DNA of 64,000 bases from JACOMS01 sp964352785 (lineage in GTDB: Bacteria > Pseudomonadota > Alphaproteobacteria > Caulobacterales > Maricaulaceae): contig CAYGTI010000011.1 in NCBI GenBank assembly GCA_964352785.1, positions 39,555-103,554 on the forward strand, read 5' to 3'. The translations under genes were made by a program, and so were the position numbers. The notes under the pieces were generated by a model. That model was not told where the DNA came from. It made no database searches and was given only the letters and a program-made list of their open reading frames with translations. Every line of letters starts with the position of its first letter. Positions within the stretch are counted from its first letter, which is position 1. This document shows positions 35,709 to 44,547 of the stretch, one piece after another.

Positions 35709-36233
35709 ATGGCGCTGAAACGTGAAGATAAAAAATATAGAGGCTACCGCATTATCGCAAATGCGGCAGGAGCCGCGATCTATGCGGATAATAAACAACT
35801 ACGAAAGTTTGAGGCCAAAAGCATCGAAGACGCGCTTCATCAGGCCGAAGTCTGGATTGACGGAAGATACGAATCCCGAATTAAAGACAGGCGCGCTAAA
35901 AATATCGGAACAAAACAAGATTATCTTGATGCACTTAACGCAATCAAGCTAAATGCGGGTCAGCGAAAAATGTTAATAGCCCATAAAAAGGCTCCCGGGC
36001 GGCGTTTAACTGCGCCGCAACTGGCGAGTGCTGCGGGTTGGAGATCTTACAGCTCAGCCAACGCGCATTACGGATCTGTTGGAAAGGAGGTCGCTCTTTA
36101 TGCGGGGCTTCAAGTTAAAGGAACGGATGACCAGGCCTGGACAACGGCTCTAGCGTCTTATGATGAAGCCACCCATGAATGGGAAATGCATGAAGAGGTT
36201 TCTGGCGCTCTCGATGATTTAAATATCACCTAA
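35709..36233 (+). CDS. Unknown protein between fmt and truA
   Basis: 174 residues. A basic N-terminal part (about 1-60; YRGYRIIANAAGAAIYAD), a middle basic region (RIKDRRAKNIG), then LTAPQLASAAGWRSY and SANAHYGSVGKEVALYAGL, a pattern resembling small DNA- or RNA-associated helical domains in restriction/HNH-type proteins. That resemblance is weak and I assign no function. Stop and truA start overlap by one base (TAATG), so it is translated within this operon. Confidence 0.7.
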   Translation: MALKREDKKYRGYRIIANAAGAAIYADNKQLRKFEAKSIEDALHQAEVWIDGRYESRIKDRRAKNIGTKQDYLDALNAIKLNAGQRKMLIAHKKAPGRRLTAPQLASAAGWRSYSSANAHYGSVGKEVALYAGLQVKGTDDQAWTTALASYDEATHEWEMHEEVSGALDDLNIT

Positions 36234-36979
36234 TGCTGCGCTACAAGCTCACGATCGAATATGACGGCGGGCCTTATCAGGGCTGGCAATGGCAAGACCA
36301 CGGCCCGAGCGTACAAGGCGCAATCGAAGCCGCGGCTGAGACTCTCAACGGCGAACCTACGCTTGTGTATGGGGCCGGGCGTACCGATAGCGGCGTTCAC
36401 GCGCTGGCGCAGGTGGCCCATATTGATCTGGTGAAACCGTTGCGCGCCGACAAAGTGCGCGACGCGTTAAATTATCATTTGGGTGATCATCCGATCTCGA
36501 TCTTGGACGCTCAAGAGGTGGGTGAAGACTTTCATGCGCGCTTTTCAGCCGTCGAGCGCACCTATCTTTACCGGATTGTTGACCGGCGGCCCAAGCTGGC
36601 GCTGGATATTGGCCGCGTTTGGCGCGTCCCATACCGGATTGATGCGGACACGATGCATATGGCGGCGCAGGTTTTGGTGGGCAAACATGACTTTTCTACG
36701 TTTCGCGACACACAATGCCAATCCAAAAGTCCGGTTAAAACACTGGAGCAGATGACGGTGTTGCGCGCGGGCGGTGAGGTTCATATTCATGTGCGCGCCC
36801 CGTCCTTTTTGCACAAGCAAGTCCGCTCTATGGTGGGAACGCTCGTCGAAGTGGGACGCGGTAAGTGGACAATCCGGAACGTCGAAAAAGCGCTAGCGGC
36901 TAAAACCAGAACCGCTTGCGGGCCCGTTTCGCCGCCCGACGGGCTTTATCTCACGCAGGTTATTTATCCAGAGAATTGA
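36233..36979 (+). CDS. truA: tRNA pseudouridine(38-40) synthase
   Basis: 248 residues. GAGRTDSGVHALAQVAH contains the catalytic Asp; YLYRIVDRR and the C-terminal FLHKQVRSMVGTLVEVG are typical. Modifies uridines 38-40 in the anticodon arm. Its last 16 bases overlap the end of the convergent deaminase gene. Confidence 0.97.
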   Translation: MLRYKLTIEYDGGPYQGWQWQDHGPSVQGAIEAAAETLNGEPTLVYGAGRTDSGVHALAQVAHIDLVKPLRADKVRDALNYHLGDHPISILDAQEVGEDFHARFSAVERTYLYRIVDRRPKLALDIGRVWRVPYRIDADTMHMAAQVLVGKHDFSTFRDTQCQSKSPVKTLEQMTVLRAGGEVHIHVRAPSFLHKQVRSMVGTLVEVGRGKWTIRNVEKALAAKTRTACGPVSPPDGLYLTQVIYPEN

Positions 36980-37983
36980 GCAGCGATTGTCTCGACCTCT
37001 TTGAGGCACGTAGACTTTTTAGCCGCGTCCATATACGCGCCTTCAAACCCGTTACGGACAAGCTGCAAAATATCCTCTTTGGACAGACCGACCGCGTCGG
37101 CGGTTTGAATGTAATTATCATTTAAATATCCACCGAAATAGGACGGATCATCCGAATTCACGGTCGCCTTGAGGCCAAGCTCGAGCATTTTTGGCAAGGG
37201 GTGATTTTTTAAATTATCCACCACGCACAGCTTGAGGTTAGACAGAGGACAAACGGTCAGCACCATGTTCTCAGCCACTAAACGTTTGACAAGCGCGGGG
37301 TCTTCGAGAGAGCGGTTGCCATGATCAATGCGGTCAACGTTGAGGATATCCAGCGCTTCGTAGACATAGCTAGGCGGGCCTTCCTCCCCAGCATGGGCAA
37401 AGCTTTTCAGGCCAAGGCTCATGGCTTTTTTGTATACATTTTCAAACTTGGACGGCGGATGGCCCAGCTCGGACGAGTCTAGCCCGACGCCCAGCAGCCG
37501 ATCCAGATAGGGCGCGGCTTGCTCTAATGTTTCAAAGGCAGCCTCCTCAGACAGGTGACGCAGAAAAGAAAGGATCACGTGCGACGAGATATTAAAATCT
37601 GTCTCGCCTTGCTCAAGCGCGGCTAAAATACCGTCAATCGCCGTTTCAAAGGCGACGTCGCGTTCCGTGTGTCCTTGCGGGTCAAAGAAAATCTCAACAT
37701 GCCGGCAATTATCTTGCGCGACGCGGGACAGGTAAGCGTAGGTTAAATCAAAAAAATCCTGCTGAGTTTGCAGAACGGACATGCCTTGGTAATAAATATC
37801 GAGAAATTCTTGCAGATTGTTAAATGCATAGGCTTTGCGAATATCCTCGACGCTGGCATAGGGTAGCGAAATATTATTGCGCTCTGCCATCATGAACATT
37901 TGCTCCGGCTCAAGGCTGCCTTCAATATGTAGGTGTAGCTCTGCCTTGGGGAGGGCTTTGATGAAATCGTGCAAGTGGCTCAT
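36964..37983 (-). CDS. add: Adenosine/adenine deaminase
   Basis: 339 residues of the metal-dependent deaminase family. Zinc ligands: AELHLHIEGSLEP (HxH), FAHAGEEGPP, and TVNSDDPSYFGGYL with the catalytic Asp. The HAGEEGPPSYVYEAL and SDDPSYFGGY patterns fit the adenine deaminase branch (EC 3.5.4.2, like fungal Aah1) better than classic adenosine deaminase, but most pipelines would name it adenosine deaminase. It is followed at 3' by truA on the opposite strand. Confidence 0.9.
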   Translation of the reverse strand: MSHLHDFIKALPKAELHLHIEGSLEPEQMFMMAERNNISLPYASVEDIRKAYAFNNLQEFLDIYYQGMSVLQTQQDFFDLTYAYLSRVAQDNCRHVEIFFDPQGHTERDVAFETAIDGILAALEQGETDFNISSHVILSFLRHLSEEAAFETLEQAAPYLDRLLGVGLDSSELGHPPSKFENVYKKAMSLGLKSFAHAGEEGPPSYVYEALDILNVDRIDHGNRSLEDPALVKRLVAENMVLTVCPLSNLKLCVVDNLKNHPLPKMLELGLKATVNSDDPSYFGGYLNDNYIQTADAVGLSKEDILQLVRNGFEGAYMDAAKKSTCLKEVETIAAQFSG

Positions 37984-38001
37984 TTTGTTGTCCTTAAGAG
38001 A

Positions 38002-38469
38002 TCAGCGCCCAAGCTGGCGTTCAAGCTCTTTGTTAAAACTGATCGGCGCGCGGCGGTGAAACTCACGCGCGGTCACATAAGAAATACCGCCCCACAGCGC
38101 GATGACTGTGAAAAAGATCATAAATTGCCACACCAAATAGCCCGGATGAAAGACGTCCGAGCGCCCGGTAAAAAACCAAACTCGCTCAAACACCACCTGC
38201 ATGATCACAAAGGCGGGGTAGGTCAACACAAGTACAGCACTCATGGCAGCCGCGATATAGGCGGTGCTGCGCGGGGCATGAAATCGGCGGTAAGCGCGCA
38301 CATAGGCGTCTTTGGGTGTCGCGCTTTCTATAAACCCCTCTTTGACTTTAAAGGCGAAATCCTCCTCAGCATCTTTGGCGACGCGTATATATCCAAGGAG
38401 CGTACGAAAGGCATAAATGAGGGCGATGATAAACACACCAATGATTAACCAGACAAGATAGTTTTGCAT
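38002..38469 (-). CDS. Unknown membrane protein
   Basis: 155 residues with three membrane segments (about 5-27, 70-90, 115-135) and a charged loop after the first (RVAKDAEEDFAFKVKEGF). No family recognised. It lies 18 bases upstream of the deaminase gene on the same strand and is likely cotranscribed. Confidence 0.7.
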   Translation of the reverse strand: MQNYLVWLIIGVFIIALIYAFRTLLGYIRVAKDAEEDFAFKVKEGFIESATPKDAYVRAYRRFHAPRSTAYIAAAMSAVLVLTYPAFVIMQVVFERVWFFTGRSDVFHPGYLVWQFMIFFTVIALWGGISYVTAREFHRRAPISFNKELERQLGR

Positions 38470-38588
38470 AAAGGTTATATTGTACGCGCTGCGGAAAACC
38501 GCAAGCCCGTTTGAGGTTTTCGTGCAGAAAGAGTTTGGCCGCTGCGCGCGCGGATGTTACGCAAATCCTATCATAATCGGAGATTTAC

Positions 38589-39497
38589 ATGACGCGGCGA
38601 CCTTTGGCTATTCCCCGATCTTTAGCCATTCCAAAAACATGGCAGACTTTAAACTTCGGTAGCGTCTTTTCCGCTTTTCTATACCCGGCCTTGGGGCTCA
38701 TTTTATTGATGGCGATGATTTTACTGGCTGTTCTTGCCGGCCATGTGACGTTGAAATGGTGGTATTTACCGCTCGGGTTGTCTGTTGTTGGCATGGCTAT
38801 TTTGGTGTGTAATGCAGGCATTGGCCCGTTACACCGTATTATGCAACACAAAGCTGGAGAGCTTTCCGCCCCGGCGCAGGTGGTTACCATGATTAACTTG
38901 ATGATTGCGATGCAAGGCAACGTTAAAGACTGGGTAAATTATCACAGCCAGCATCACCGCTTTGCCGACAAGCCGGGCGATCCACATAATCCGGCAGAAG
39001 GCAAATTATGGGCGTGGACAGGATGGATTGTTTTCCGGGACGAGACCGATATGGCCCGGCCCATGCCGATGTGGCTTAAAACCAGCCCGGTCATTATGTT
39101 TATGGATAAGCATTATCATGCCTTGTCGGTGGTTGTTCATTTTGTCATTCCGGCGCTGATTTATCTCATTGTTTGGTTTGCGGGTGGCTCGCTTGTGCTC
39201 ACGGCGATCTTGCATGCGTGTTTGGTGATTGGCCGTGCCGTGCAGTTTCACGCAACGGTTTACGGCATTAATGTGCTGGGCCACCTCAAGACACCGAAAT
39301 GGGCGGATTACGCCATGGCCTTATTGACCGGGGGGGAAGCGTTTCACGATCACCACCATGAAGAGCCGCAAAGCGCGCTTCATCTACCGCGCAAAGGTTT
39401 GCGCAACCGCCTGTTTGATTATAACGGTACGTTGCTCTTGATCTACGAAAAGCTAGGCTGGGTGCGCGGTTTGAAAATTGCCAAACAGTTTACTTAA
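38589..39497 (+). CDS. Acyl-CoA/fatty acid desaturase
   Basis: 302 residues. Di-iron membrane desaturase with three histidine boxes: HRIMQH (82-87), HSQHH (119-123) and HDHHH near residue 255. Four hydrophobic segments. The delta-9 acyl-CoA type of arrangement is likely. It probably adjusts membrane fluidity; chain position and substrate cannot be read from sequence. Confidence 0.92.
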   Translation: MTRRPLAIPRSLAIPKTWQTLNFGSVFSAFLYPALGLILLMAMILLAVLAGHVTLKWWYLPLGLSVVGMAILVCNAGIGPLHRIMQHKAGELSAPAQVVTMINLMIAMQGNVKDWVNYHSQHHRFADKPGDPHNPAEGKLWAWTGWIVFRDETDMARPMPMWLKTSPVIMFMDKHYHALSVVVHFVIPALIYLIVWFAGGSLVLTAILHACLVIGRAVQFHATVYGINVLGHLKTPKWADYAMALLTGGEAFHDHHHEEPQSALHLPRKGLRNRLFDYNGTLLLIYEKLGWVRGLKIAKQFT

Positions 39498-39529
39498 AAA
39501 GACATTAAACACTTAACTCCGAGAGATTT

Positions 39530-40084
39530 ATGACTGACACACCTCCTCGCATTGCTTTGACGTGCGGTAGCCTTCGCGCTGATTCCATAAATTTAAAGCT
39601 GCTCAAGGCTTTACAAAAGAAGATCAAGGCTAAGGGCGCGAAATCCTCTTATATCAATATAGGCGATTATGATTTACCGCTTTATCACGGGGATTTACCG
39701 GAGCCTACAGGCGTGAAAAAACTCATTCGCCGCCTTAAAAGTTTTGACGGCGTTATTATTGTCACACCGGAATATAATGGCAGCCTGCCGCCTGTGCTTA
39801 AGAACGCGATTGATTGGACGAGCACTGTTGAAACCGGACATATTAGCGAGCCTGTTTACGGGATTGCGTCATGTTCGCCCGGGCCGATGAGCGGTATCAT
39901 GGCTATGCGCGAGCTGCAATTTTTGCTGATGCGTTTGGGGGCCGAGCTTGTGCCCAAACAGGTTGGGTGCGGCTTCGGTGGTCAGGCGTTTGACGCAAAA
40001 GGTCATTTGACGGCTGAGCCTGCCTCAACATTCGCCGATGTAATGATTGCCCAGATGCTCGAGCGGATTGCGCGCAAAGGCTAA
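39530..40084 (+). CDS. NADPH-dependent FMN reductase family protein
   Basis: 184 residues, flavodoxin-like. LTCGSLRADSINLKLLKAL is the FMN phosphate loop and TPEYNGSLPPVLKNAIDWTS the flavin contact typical of the FMN_red family (ChrR/YieF-like quinone or azo reductases). GAGAGATTT precedes the ATG. One-base overlap with nth. Confidence 0.9.
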   Translation: MTDTPPRIALTCGSLRADSINLKLLKALQKKIKAKGAKSSYINIGDYDLPLYHGDLPEPTGVKKLIRRLKSFDGVIIVTPEYNGSLPPVLKNAIDWTSTVETGHISEPVYGIASCSPGPMSGIMAMRELQFLLMRLGAELVPKQVGCGFGGQAFDAKGHLTAEPASTFADVMIAQMLERIARKG

Positions 40085-40776
40085 TGGCTAAAAAACCCGC
40101 TAAAAAGATAAAGAAGAAACTGCCGCGCCCAAAACTCACGCGGGCGCAAATAGCAGATATATATACCGCGCTGGCTAAGCTTGACCCCGCGCCCCGTACC
40201 GAGTTGAACTATGTAAACCCGTATACGTTGGTTGTTGCTGTTGCGTTATCCGCCCAGGCCACCGATGTCGGCGTCAACAAGGCCACAAAGGCCTTGTTTG
40301 AGGCGGCGGATACGCCCGAAAAAATGGCGGCGCTAGGCGAAGACAAAGTCCGTGATTATGTCAAAACCATCGGCCTATATCGCAATAAGGCCAAAAATGT
40401 TGTCGCACTGTCGCAGATGCTGATTGATGATTATGGCTCCGTGGTGCCGGATAATCGCGGCGATCTCATGCGGCTCCCCGGTGTGGGCCGCAAAACGGCC
40501 AATGTGGTGCTCAATGAAGCCTTTGGTCAACCGACCATGGCCGTTGATACCCATATTTTCCGTGTTTCAAACCGAACGGGTATGGCCCCGGGCAAAGACC
40601 CGTTGGAGGTTGAACTTAATTTGCTGCGCGTAACGCCTGAAAAATATGCCTTACACGCTCATCACTGGCTGATCCTGCATGGGCGCTATACCTGCGTGGC
40701 CAGAACACCCAAATGTTTTAACTGCGCGATCAGTCACATTTGTAAGTTTAAAGATAAAACCAAGCCTGCGGCGTAA
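40084..40776 (+). CDS. nth: Endonuclease III
   Basis: 230 residues. Base-excision repair glycosylase/AP lyase for oxidised pyrimidines. Helix-hairpin-helix LPGVGRKTANVVLNEAF with the catalytic Lys region, VDTHIFRV with the catalytic Asp, and a C-terminal 4Fe-4S site with spacing C-x6-C-x2-C-x5-C (CVARTPKCFNCAISHIC). A Lys-rich N-terminal tail of about 20 residues. Coupled to the FMN reductase gene by TAATG. Confidence 0.96.
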   Translation: MAKKPAKKIKKKLPRPKLTRAQIADIYTALAKLDPAPRTELNYVNPYTLVVAVALSAQATDVGVNKATKALFEAADTPEKMAALGEDKVRDYVKTIGLYRNKAKNVVALSQMLIDDYGSVVPDNRGDLMRLPGVGRKTANVVLNEAFGQPTMAVDTHIFRVSNRTGMAPGKDPLEVELNLLRVTPEKYALHAHHWLILHGRYTCVARTPKCFNCAISHICKFKDKTKPAA

Positions 40777-40778
40777 CC

Positions 40779-41477
40779 CTATTCGCCAACGGCTATACGG
40801 TCAGGCCAGAGCGTGTTTTTACAATCCGTGCAGCGAAATTCTATAAAGTTTTTCTTGCCGCGGTAAAAGGCCATCCCTTGCCAGTGCCTGTTTTCGTAAT
40901 AAGTCACATAGTTGTAATCCCCGCTCACCTCATAGCGTTGACCTTCAAATCCTTCGCCATTGGGGTTTGCGGATTGGCTGACAGTAATTGGAAAATTATA
41001 AGCCTTGACCGTGTCAAACAGGGCGGGCTGTTGGAGGGCCGCTTGGTTCCAGTGGTTGCTGGGCACAACCGGCGCTGTCACAAATGTTTCTGACTGTGTC
41101 CCGTTTGCGTTGGATGCAATGCTGTAACCCTGCTCGAAAGCTGACACATCGGATGTAAAATTTTTCCCATTACTGTAAGTCTGTGTGGCGGCGGATATCA
41201 GGGTGCTGCCGCACCATGTTTCGCGGGACACATATTCATAGTTAAACGCCGAAACAAAGAGCACCTTGACCTGCATAAAGGTTTCAGACTCGACCGTGAT
41301 ATGCGCGCCTGACTTTTCAAAGCGGAGCGTGTGCTCCCCGACTTTTCCGCCATTACGAAAGACATCATAATGATTGCTGGCCGAAATAGGCCCGCTGGTT
41401 TTACCGGGGCAGACTGTCTCGGATGCTGCCGGGGCCGCAAGGCAAAGCGCGGCGGTGATGCAAAAAGCTCGCCGCAT
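40779..41477 (-). CDS. Exported DUF6134-type protein
   Basis: 232 residues. Signal peptide (RRAFCITAALCLAAPAASE), then a beta-rich lipocalin-like body: YDVFRNGGKVGEHTLRFEKSG, ETWCGSTLISAAT and a C-terminal pair of cysteines (FRCTDCKN). The pattern agrees with DUF6134, a periplasmic family of unknown role. Zero-base junction with the ATP-grasp gene upstream, so a two-gene operon. Confidence 0.8.
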   Translation of the reverse strand: MRRAFCITAALCLAAPAASETVCPGKTSGPISASNHYDVFRNGGKVGEHTLRFEKSGAHITVESETFMQVKVLFVSAFNYEYVSRETWCGSTLISAATQTYSNGKNFTSDVSAFEQGYSIASNANGTQSETFVTAPVVPSNHWNQAALQQPALFDTVKAYNFPITVSQSANPNGEGFEGQRYEVSGDYNYVTYYENRHWQGMAFYRGKKNFIEFRCTDCKNTLWPDRIAVGE

Positions 41478-42386
41478 CTACGCGGCAAGGCGTTTGGCGA
41501 GGACAGCCGCGAGTTTTTGCGCGCCTTTATTGGCCACGCCTTCGCCGTCCGCGTGGGCTAGATAAAGATAAGGTTCAATCATTTCTAGCTCAATCAGCCG
41601 GAGTCGTCCGTCTGTTCCGCGCAGCAAATCGACACGGGCATAAAGCGGCGTGTAATCAAGGGTGTCCAGCACAGAGCGAGCCGAATCCCGCTCAGCGGGC
41701 GTTGGCGCGTAAGTTTTTTCCAGCCCGCCATAAATAGACTGAATGCGGTAATCCCCGTCTTTGGGGGTTTTGAGAAGCGCATGTGAAAACTGTCCGCCAA
41801 AATAGAGAAATGAGTATTCACCCTCTGAGATAACACTGGGCAAAAAGGCTTGCACCATCGCGTCTGCAGGCGGGAGCGCATCTTTGGCCGGAAAAGGGTC
41901 GCCCTTTTTGTACAGGACCTGCCGCCACGCGCCGCCGCCAACTTGTGGTTTAATCACAAGAGTGTCTGCCTCTAAATACTCAAAGGCCTTGGCAATACCA
42001 GATGGCGTGACCCGCTCCAGAGTGTACGTTTTAATCACGGGCGCACCGCGCCGCTCCAACTCTTCAAGGTAGGATTTATTTGCATTCCATTTTAAAACAT
42101 CAAACGGATTGAAGATTTTCGTAAACTTAGAGGCCTTTGCCATTTCCGCCATAAAGGCTGCTTCATTGCCTTCGAAATAATCCCATACAAATAAAGGCAG
42201 CAGCGCGTCGTAATTTTCAGCCTGCGCCGAGGCATCCCGCCAACGCAAGAGACTGACATCCATACCGTGATCTGCAAATGCGGGCGTGATCTTGCCCATT
42301 TCTTCCTCAAGTTCAAAAATATCTTTACGGGTCTCTCCAACGTCCGGCAGAAGGTTGTCCGAAACTAAAACTGCAATCTTTTTCAT
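41478..42386 (-). CDS. ATP-grasp domain protein
   Basis: 302 residues. ATP-grasp ligase fold related to the glutathione synthetase/DcsG (cycloserine-type) group: SKFTKIFNPFDVLKWNANKSY, DTLVIKPQVGGGAW (ATP lysine), QAFLPSVISEGEYSFLYFGG and LIELEMIEPYLYL with metal-binding acidic residues. It should join a carboxylate to an amine or thiol using ATP; the substrates are unknown. The only neighbour on the strand is the DUF6134 gene. Confidence 0.85.
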   Translation of the reverse strand: MKKIAVLVSDNLLPDVGETRKDIFELEEEMGKITPAFADHGMDVSLLRWRDASAQAENYDALLPLFVWDYFEGNEAAFMAEMAKASKFTKIFNPFDVLKWNANKSYLEELERRGAPVIKTYTLERVTPSGIAKAFEYLEADTLVIKPQVGGGAWRQVLYKKGDPFPAKDALPPADAMVQAFLPSVISEGEYSFLYFGGQFSHALLKTPKDGDYRIQSIYGGLEKTYAPTPAERDSARSVLDTLDYTPLYARVDLLRGTDGRLRLIELEMIEPYLYLAHADGEGVANKGAQKLAAVLAKRLAA

Positions 42387-42504
42387 CGTAGGCTCTCATA
42401 AAAATAGTCAGGGCGATTATCGGCACAATCATCTGGATTTGTAGTTATTGCATGCGCGGGCATAATCGGTTACGCCCTCGCTCACAAGATATAAGGACAC
42501 TGAT

Positions 42505-43485
42505 ATGACGCGCACATATGACATATTAGGCATCGGCAATGCGATCATGGACATTCTGGCCCCGGTGACGGAGGCGGATTTGCAGGATATGGGTATTGTC
42601 AAAGGCGGTATGACCTTGATCGACCAAGATGGCGCGCTGTCAATTCATGAGCAGTTCAAGGTTAAAAGCACAGGAATACGCGAGATCGCAGGCGGGTCTG
42701 CCGCTAATACGCTGGTGGGCGTGTCTATGCTGGGTGTGAGCGCGGCCTATATTGGCAAGGTCGCCGACGACCCTGTCGGAGACCGTTTTGCAGCAGGTCT
42801 GCGAAGCGCGGGCGTCGATTACGAGACGCCCGCGCTTGTCGGCCAAGAGGCGACTGCGCGGTGCTTGATTGCTGTAACCCCTGACGGGGAGCGTTCGATG
42901 AGCACGTTTTTGGGCGCGACCTCAAAATTCAGCAAGCAGGATGTGCTTGAAAGCTGGGTTAAATCCGCCAAAGTGATTTATCTCGAAGGTTATCTGTTTG
43001 ATAAAGATGAAGCCAAGGCCGCCTTTGTAAAAGCGGCAGAGATTGCCCAGACGGCTGGCGGCCTCGTCGCGCTGACATTATCAGACTCGTTTTGTGTGGA
43101 CCGTCACCGCGCGAGCTTCAGGCACCTTGTGGATAACCATGTGGACATCCTGTTTGCAAACGAAGATGAGCTTCTGTCTTTGTATGAACAAGATGATTTT
43201 GACGCGGCTATTGAAACACTCTCACGTCACTGCAAAGTGGCTTGCGTGACACGGTCTGAGAAAGGTTCTGTGATTTTGGCAGACGGGACGCGCCATATCA
43301 TTTCCGCAGCCTCTGTGGATAAAGTTGTGGATACGACGGGCGCTGGTGATCAGTATGCGGCGGGTGTTCTCGCGGGGTTCGCGATGGGCCTCACGTGGGA
43401 CAAAGCTGGCGCTTTGGGCAGCCGCTGCGCGGCGGAAGTCATTTCGCATTACGGGGCGCGCCCTGAAACAAAGGTCGACATCTAG
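42505..43485 (+). CDS. PfkB-family carbohydrate/adenosine kinase
   Basis: 326 residues. Signature 1 GGSAANTLVGVSMLG and signature 2 VDTTGAGDQYAAGVLAGF, with the catalytic Asp in the latter. Sequence pattern (GIGNAIMDILAPV) is that of the alphaproteobacterial 'adenosine kinase' group, which phosphorylates adenosine to AMP. Monocistronic, with AAGGACA before the ATG. Confidence 0.92.
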   Translation: MTRTYDILGIGNAIMDILAPVTEADLQDMGIVKGGMTLIDQDGALSIHEQFKVKSTGIREIAGGSAANTLVGVSMLGVSAAYIGKVADDPVGDRFAAGLRSAGVDYETPALVGQEATARCLIAVTPDGERSMSTFLGATSKFSKQDVLESWVKSAKVIYLEGYLFDKDEAKAAFVKAAEIAQTAGGLVALTLSDSFCVDRHRASFRHLVDNHVDILFANEDELLSLYEQDDFDAAIETLSRHCKVACVTRSEKGSVILADGTRHIISAASVDKVVDTTGAGDQYAAGVLAGFAMGLTWDKAGALGSRCAAEVISHYGARPETKVDI

Positions 43486-43611
43486 GCTTGTTTATACGGT
43501 GCGGCGTTAACAACTCTGTCTGAAATTTAATTTGGATATCTGTTATATTCAGGTTGGATTAAATGGATGCGGGTTATGAAAGCGTATGTGGTAAGCGTAA
43601 AAGGATGTGTG

Positions 43612-44283
43612 ATGACATTTTTGAGGAAAAATTTAGGGCTGCTGGCTCTACCATTGTTGGCGCTTTTACCGCTGGCCGCAGCGCAGCAACCTGTGACAAA
43701 CCAGACAGCCCGCGCTGTTGATCCGTTTACGGACCGCTCAACCGTTTCGCGTGATTTGTCGAGAATTGATGCGTCGCTAAATACCACGGCGAGCTTTTCC
43801 GGCCGGTTTACACAAATCGGCGCTGACGGCGTTGTTGACCGAGGCGCAATTTACATCAAACGGCCCGGAAAAATGCGGTTCGAGTATGACGAGCCTAACC
43901 CTCTATTGATTGTCTCTGACGGCGTTACGCTCGTGCAGCAAGACCGTGTTCTTGAGAAAGAAGATCGTGTACCGTTGGCCGCGACGCCTCTTAATTTCTT
44001 TCTCAAAGAAGACGTTAATCTGGCCCGGGACACAGAGGTTACCAGTTTGATCAAAACACCGCAGGAGATGCGCGTGACAGCCCGTGACGGAAGCGGCGAG
44101 CTGGATGGGGATATAACAATGATATTTGACGCGCGGACATTGGCGCTTGTCGGCTGGCAAATTGCTGATAGTTTTGGCGGCCTCACACAGATACAATTGT
44201 CTGATATTCAATATAATCAATCCCTCAATCCGCGCCTGTTTATCCTGCGCAGTAATGATCGCCGCGACGGCCGTCAAAGATAG
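43612..44283 (+). CDS. lolA: Outer-membrane lipoprotein carrier protein LolA
   Basis: 223 residues from ATG 43612; the upstream ATG at 43567 adds 15 residues before the signal peptide and is less likely. Signal peptide FLRKNLGLLALPLLALLPLAAA. The LolA fold opens with TTASFSGRFTQIGADG, then IKRPGKMRFEYDEP and NPLLIVSDG, which are typical. A periplasmic shuttle from LolCDE to the outer membrane. A short inverted repeat AGACCG/CGGTCT (44302-44326) follows without a T run. Confidence 0.93.
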   Translation: MTFLRKNLGLLALPLLALLPLAAAQQPVTNQTARAVDPFTDRSTVSRDLSRIDASLNTTASFSGRFTQIGADGVVDRGAIYIKRPGKMRFEYDEPNPLLIVSDGVTLVQQDRVLEKEDRVPLAATPLNFFLKEDVNLARDTEVTSLIKTPQEMRVTARDGSGELDGDITMIFDARTLALVGWQIADSFGGLTQIQLSDIQYNQSLNPRLFILRSNDRRDGRQR

Positions 44284-44361
44284 GCTGTCCTGCGCAAGGT
44301 GAGACCGGGCCCAAAAGGTTCGGTCTTGACCTGACGTGTTTTCCCGCTCATAGACCCTTAA

Positions 44362-44491
44362 CTCATCAAGACCGACTGAGGGACAGGCCCGGTAAGATAT
44401 GTCATTTGATTTATCTTGGGACGTCGGGGCAACCTTGTGATCACACAAAGGTGCCAAATCCTGCGAGCGGGCTTTCCCCTCGGAAGATGAT
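44362..44491 (+). promoter_or_regulatory. SAM riboswitch (SAM-I/S-box clan) controlling metX-metB
   Basis: The conserved core is present in the right order: P1 arm CTCATC with AAGA (44362-44371), GAGGGACAGGCCC (44378-44390), GGGGCAACC (44426-44434), GGTGCCAAATCCTGC (44450-44464), and GAAGATGAT (44483-44491), whose GATGA closes P1 by pairing with TCATC. Between GGCCC and GGGGCAACC there is a longer insert than in typical SAM-I RNAs, itself able to form a hairpin (AAGAT/ATCTT). It ends about 56 bases before the metX start, which is preceded by TTGGAG. Probably acts on translation or transcription when S-adenosylmethionine binds. Confidence 0.82.
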
Positions 44492-44547
44492 ATGGCGACG
44501 CCTTTTTCTTCTTCGCTCGCATATTTGGCCCGATATTGGAGCGCTAT

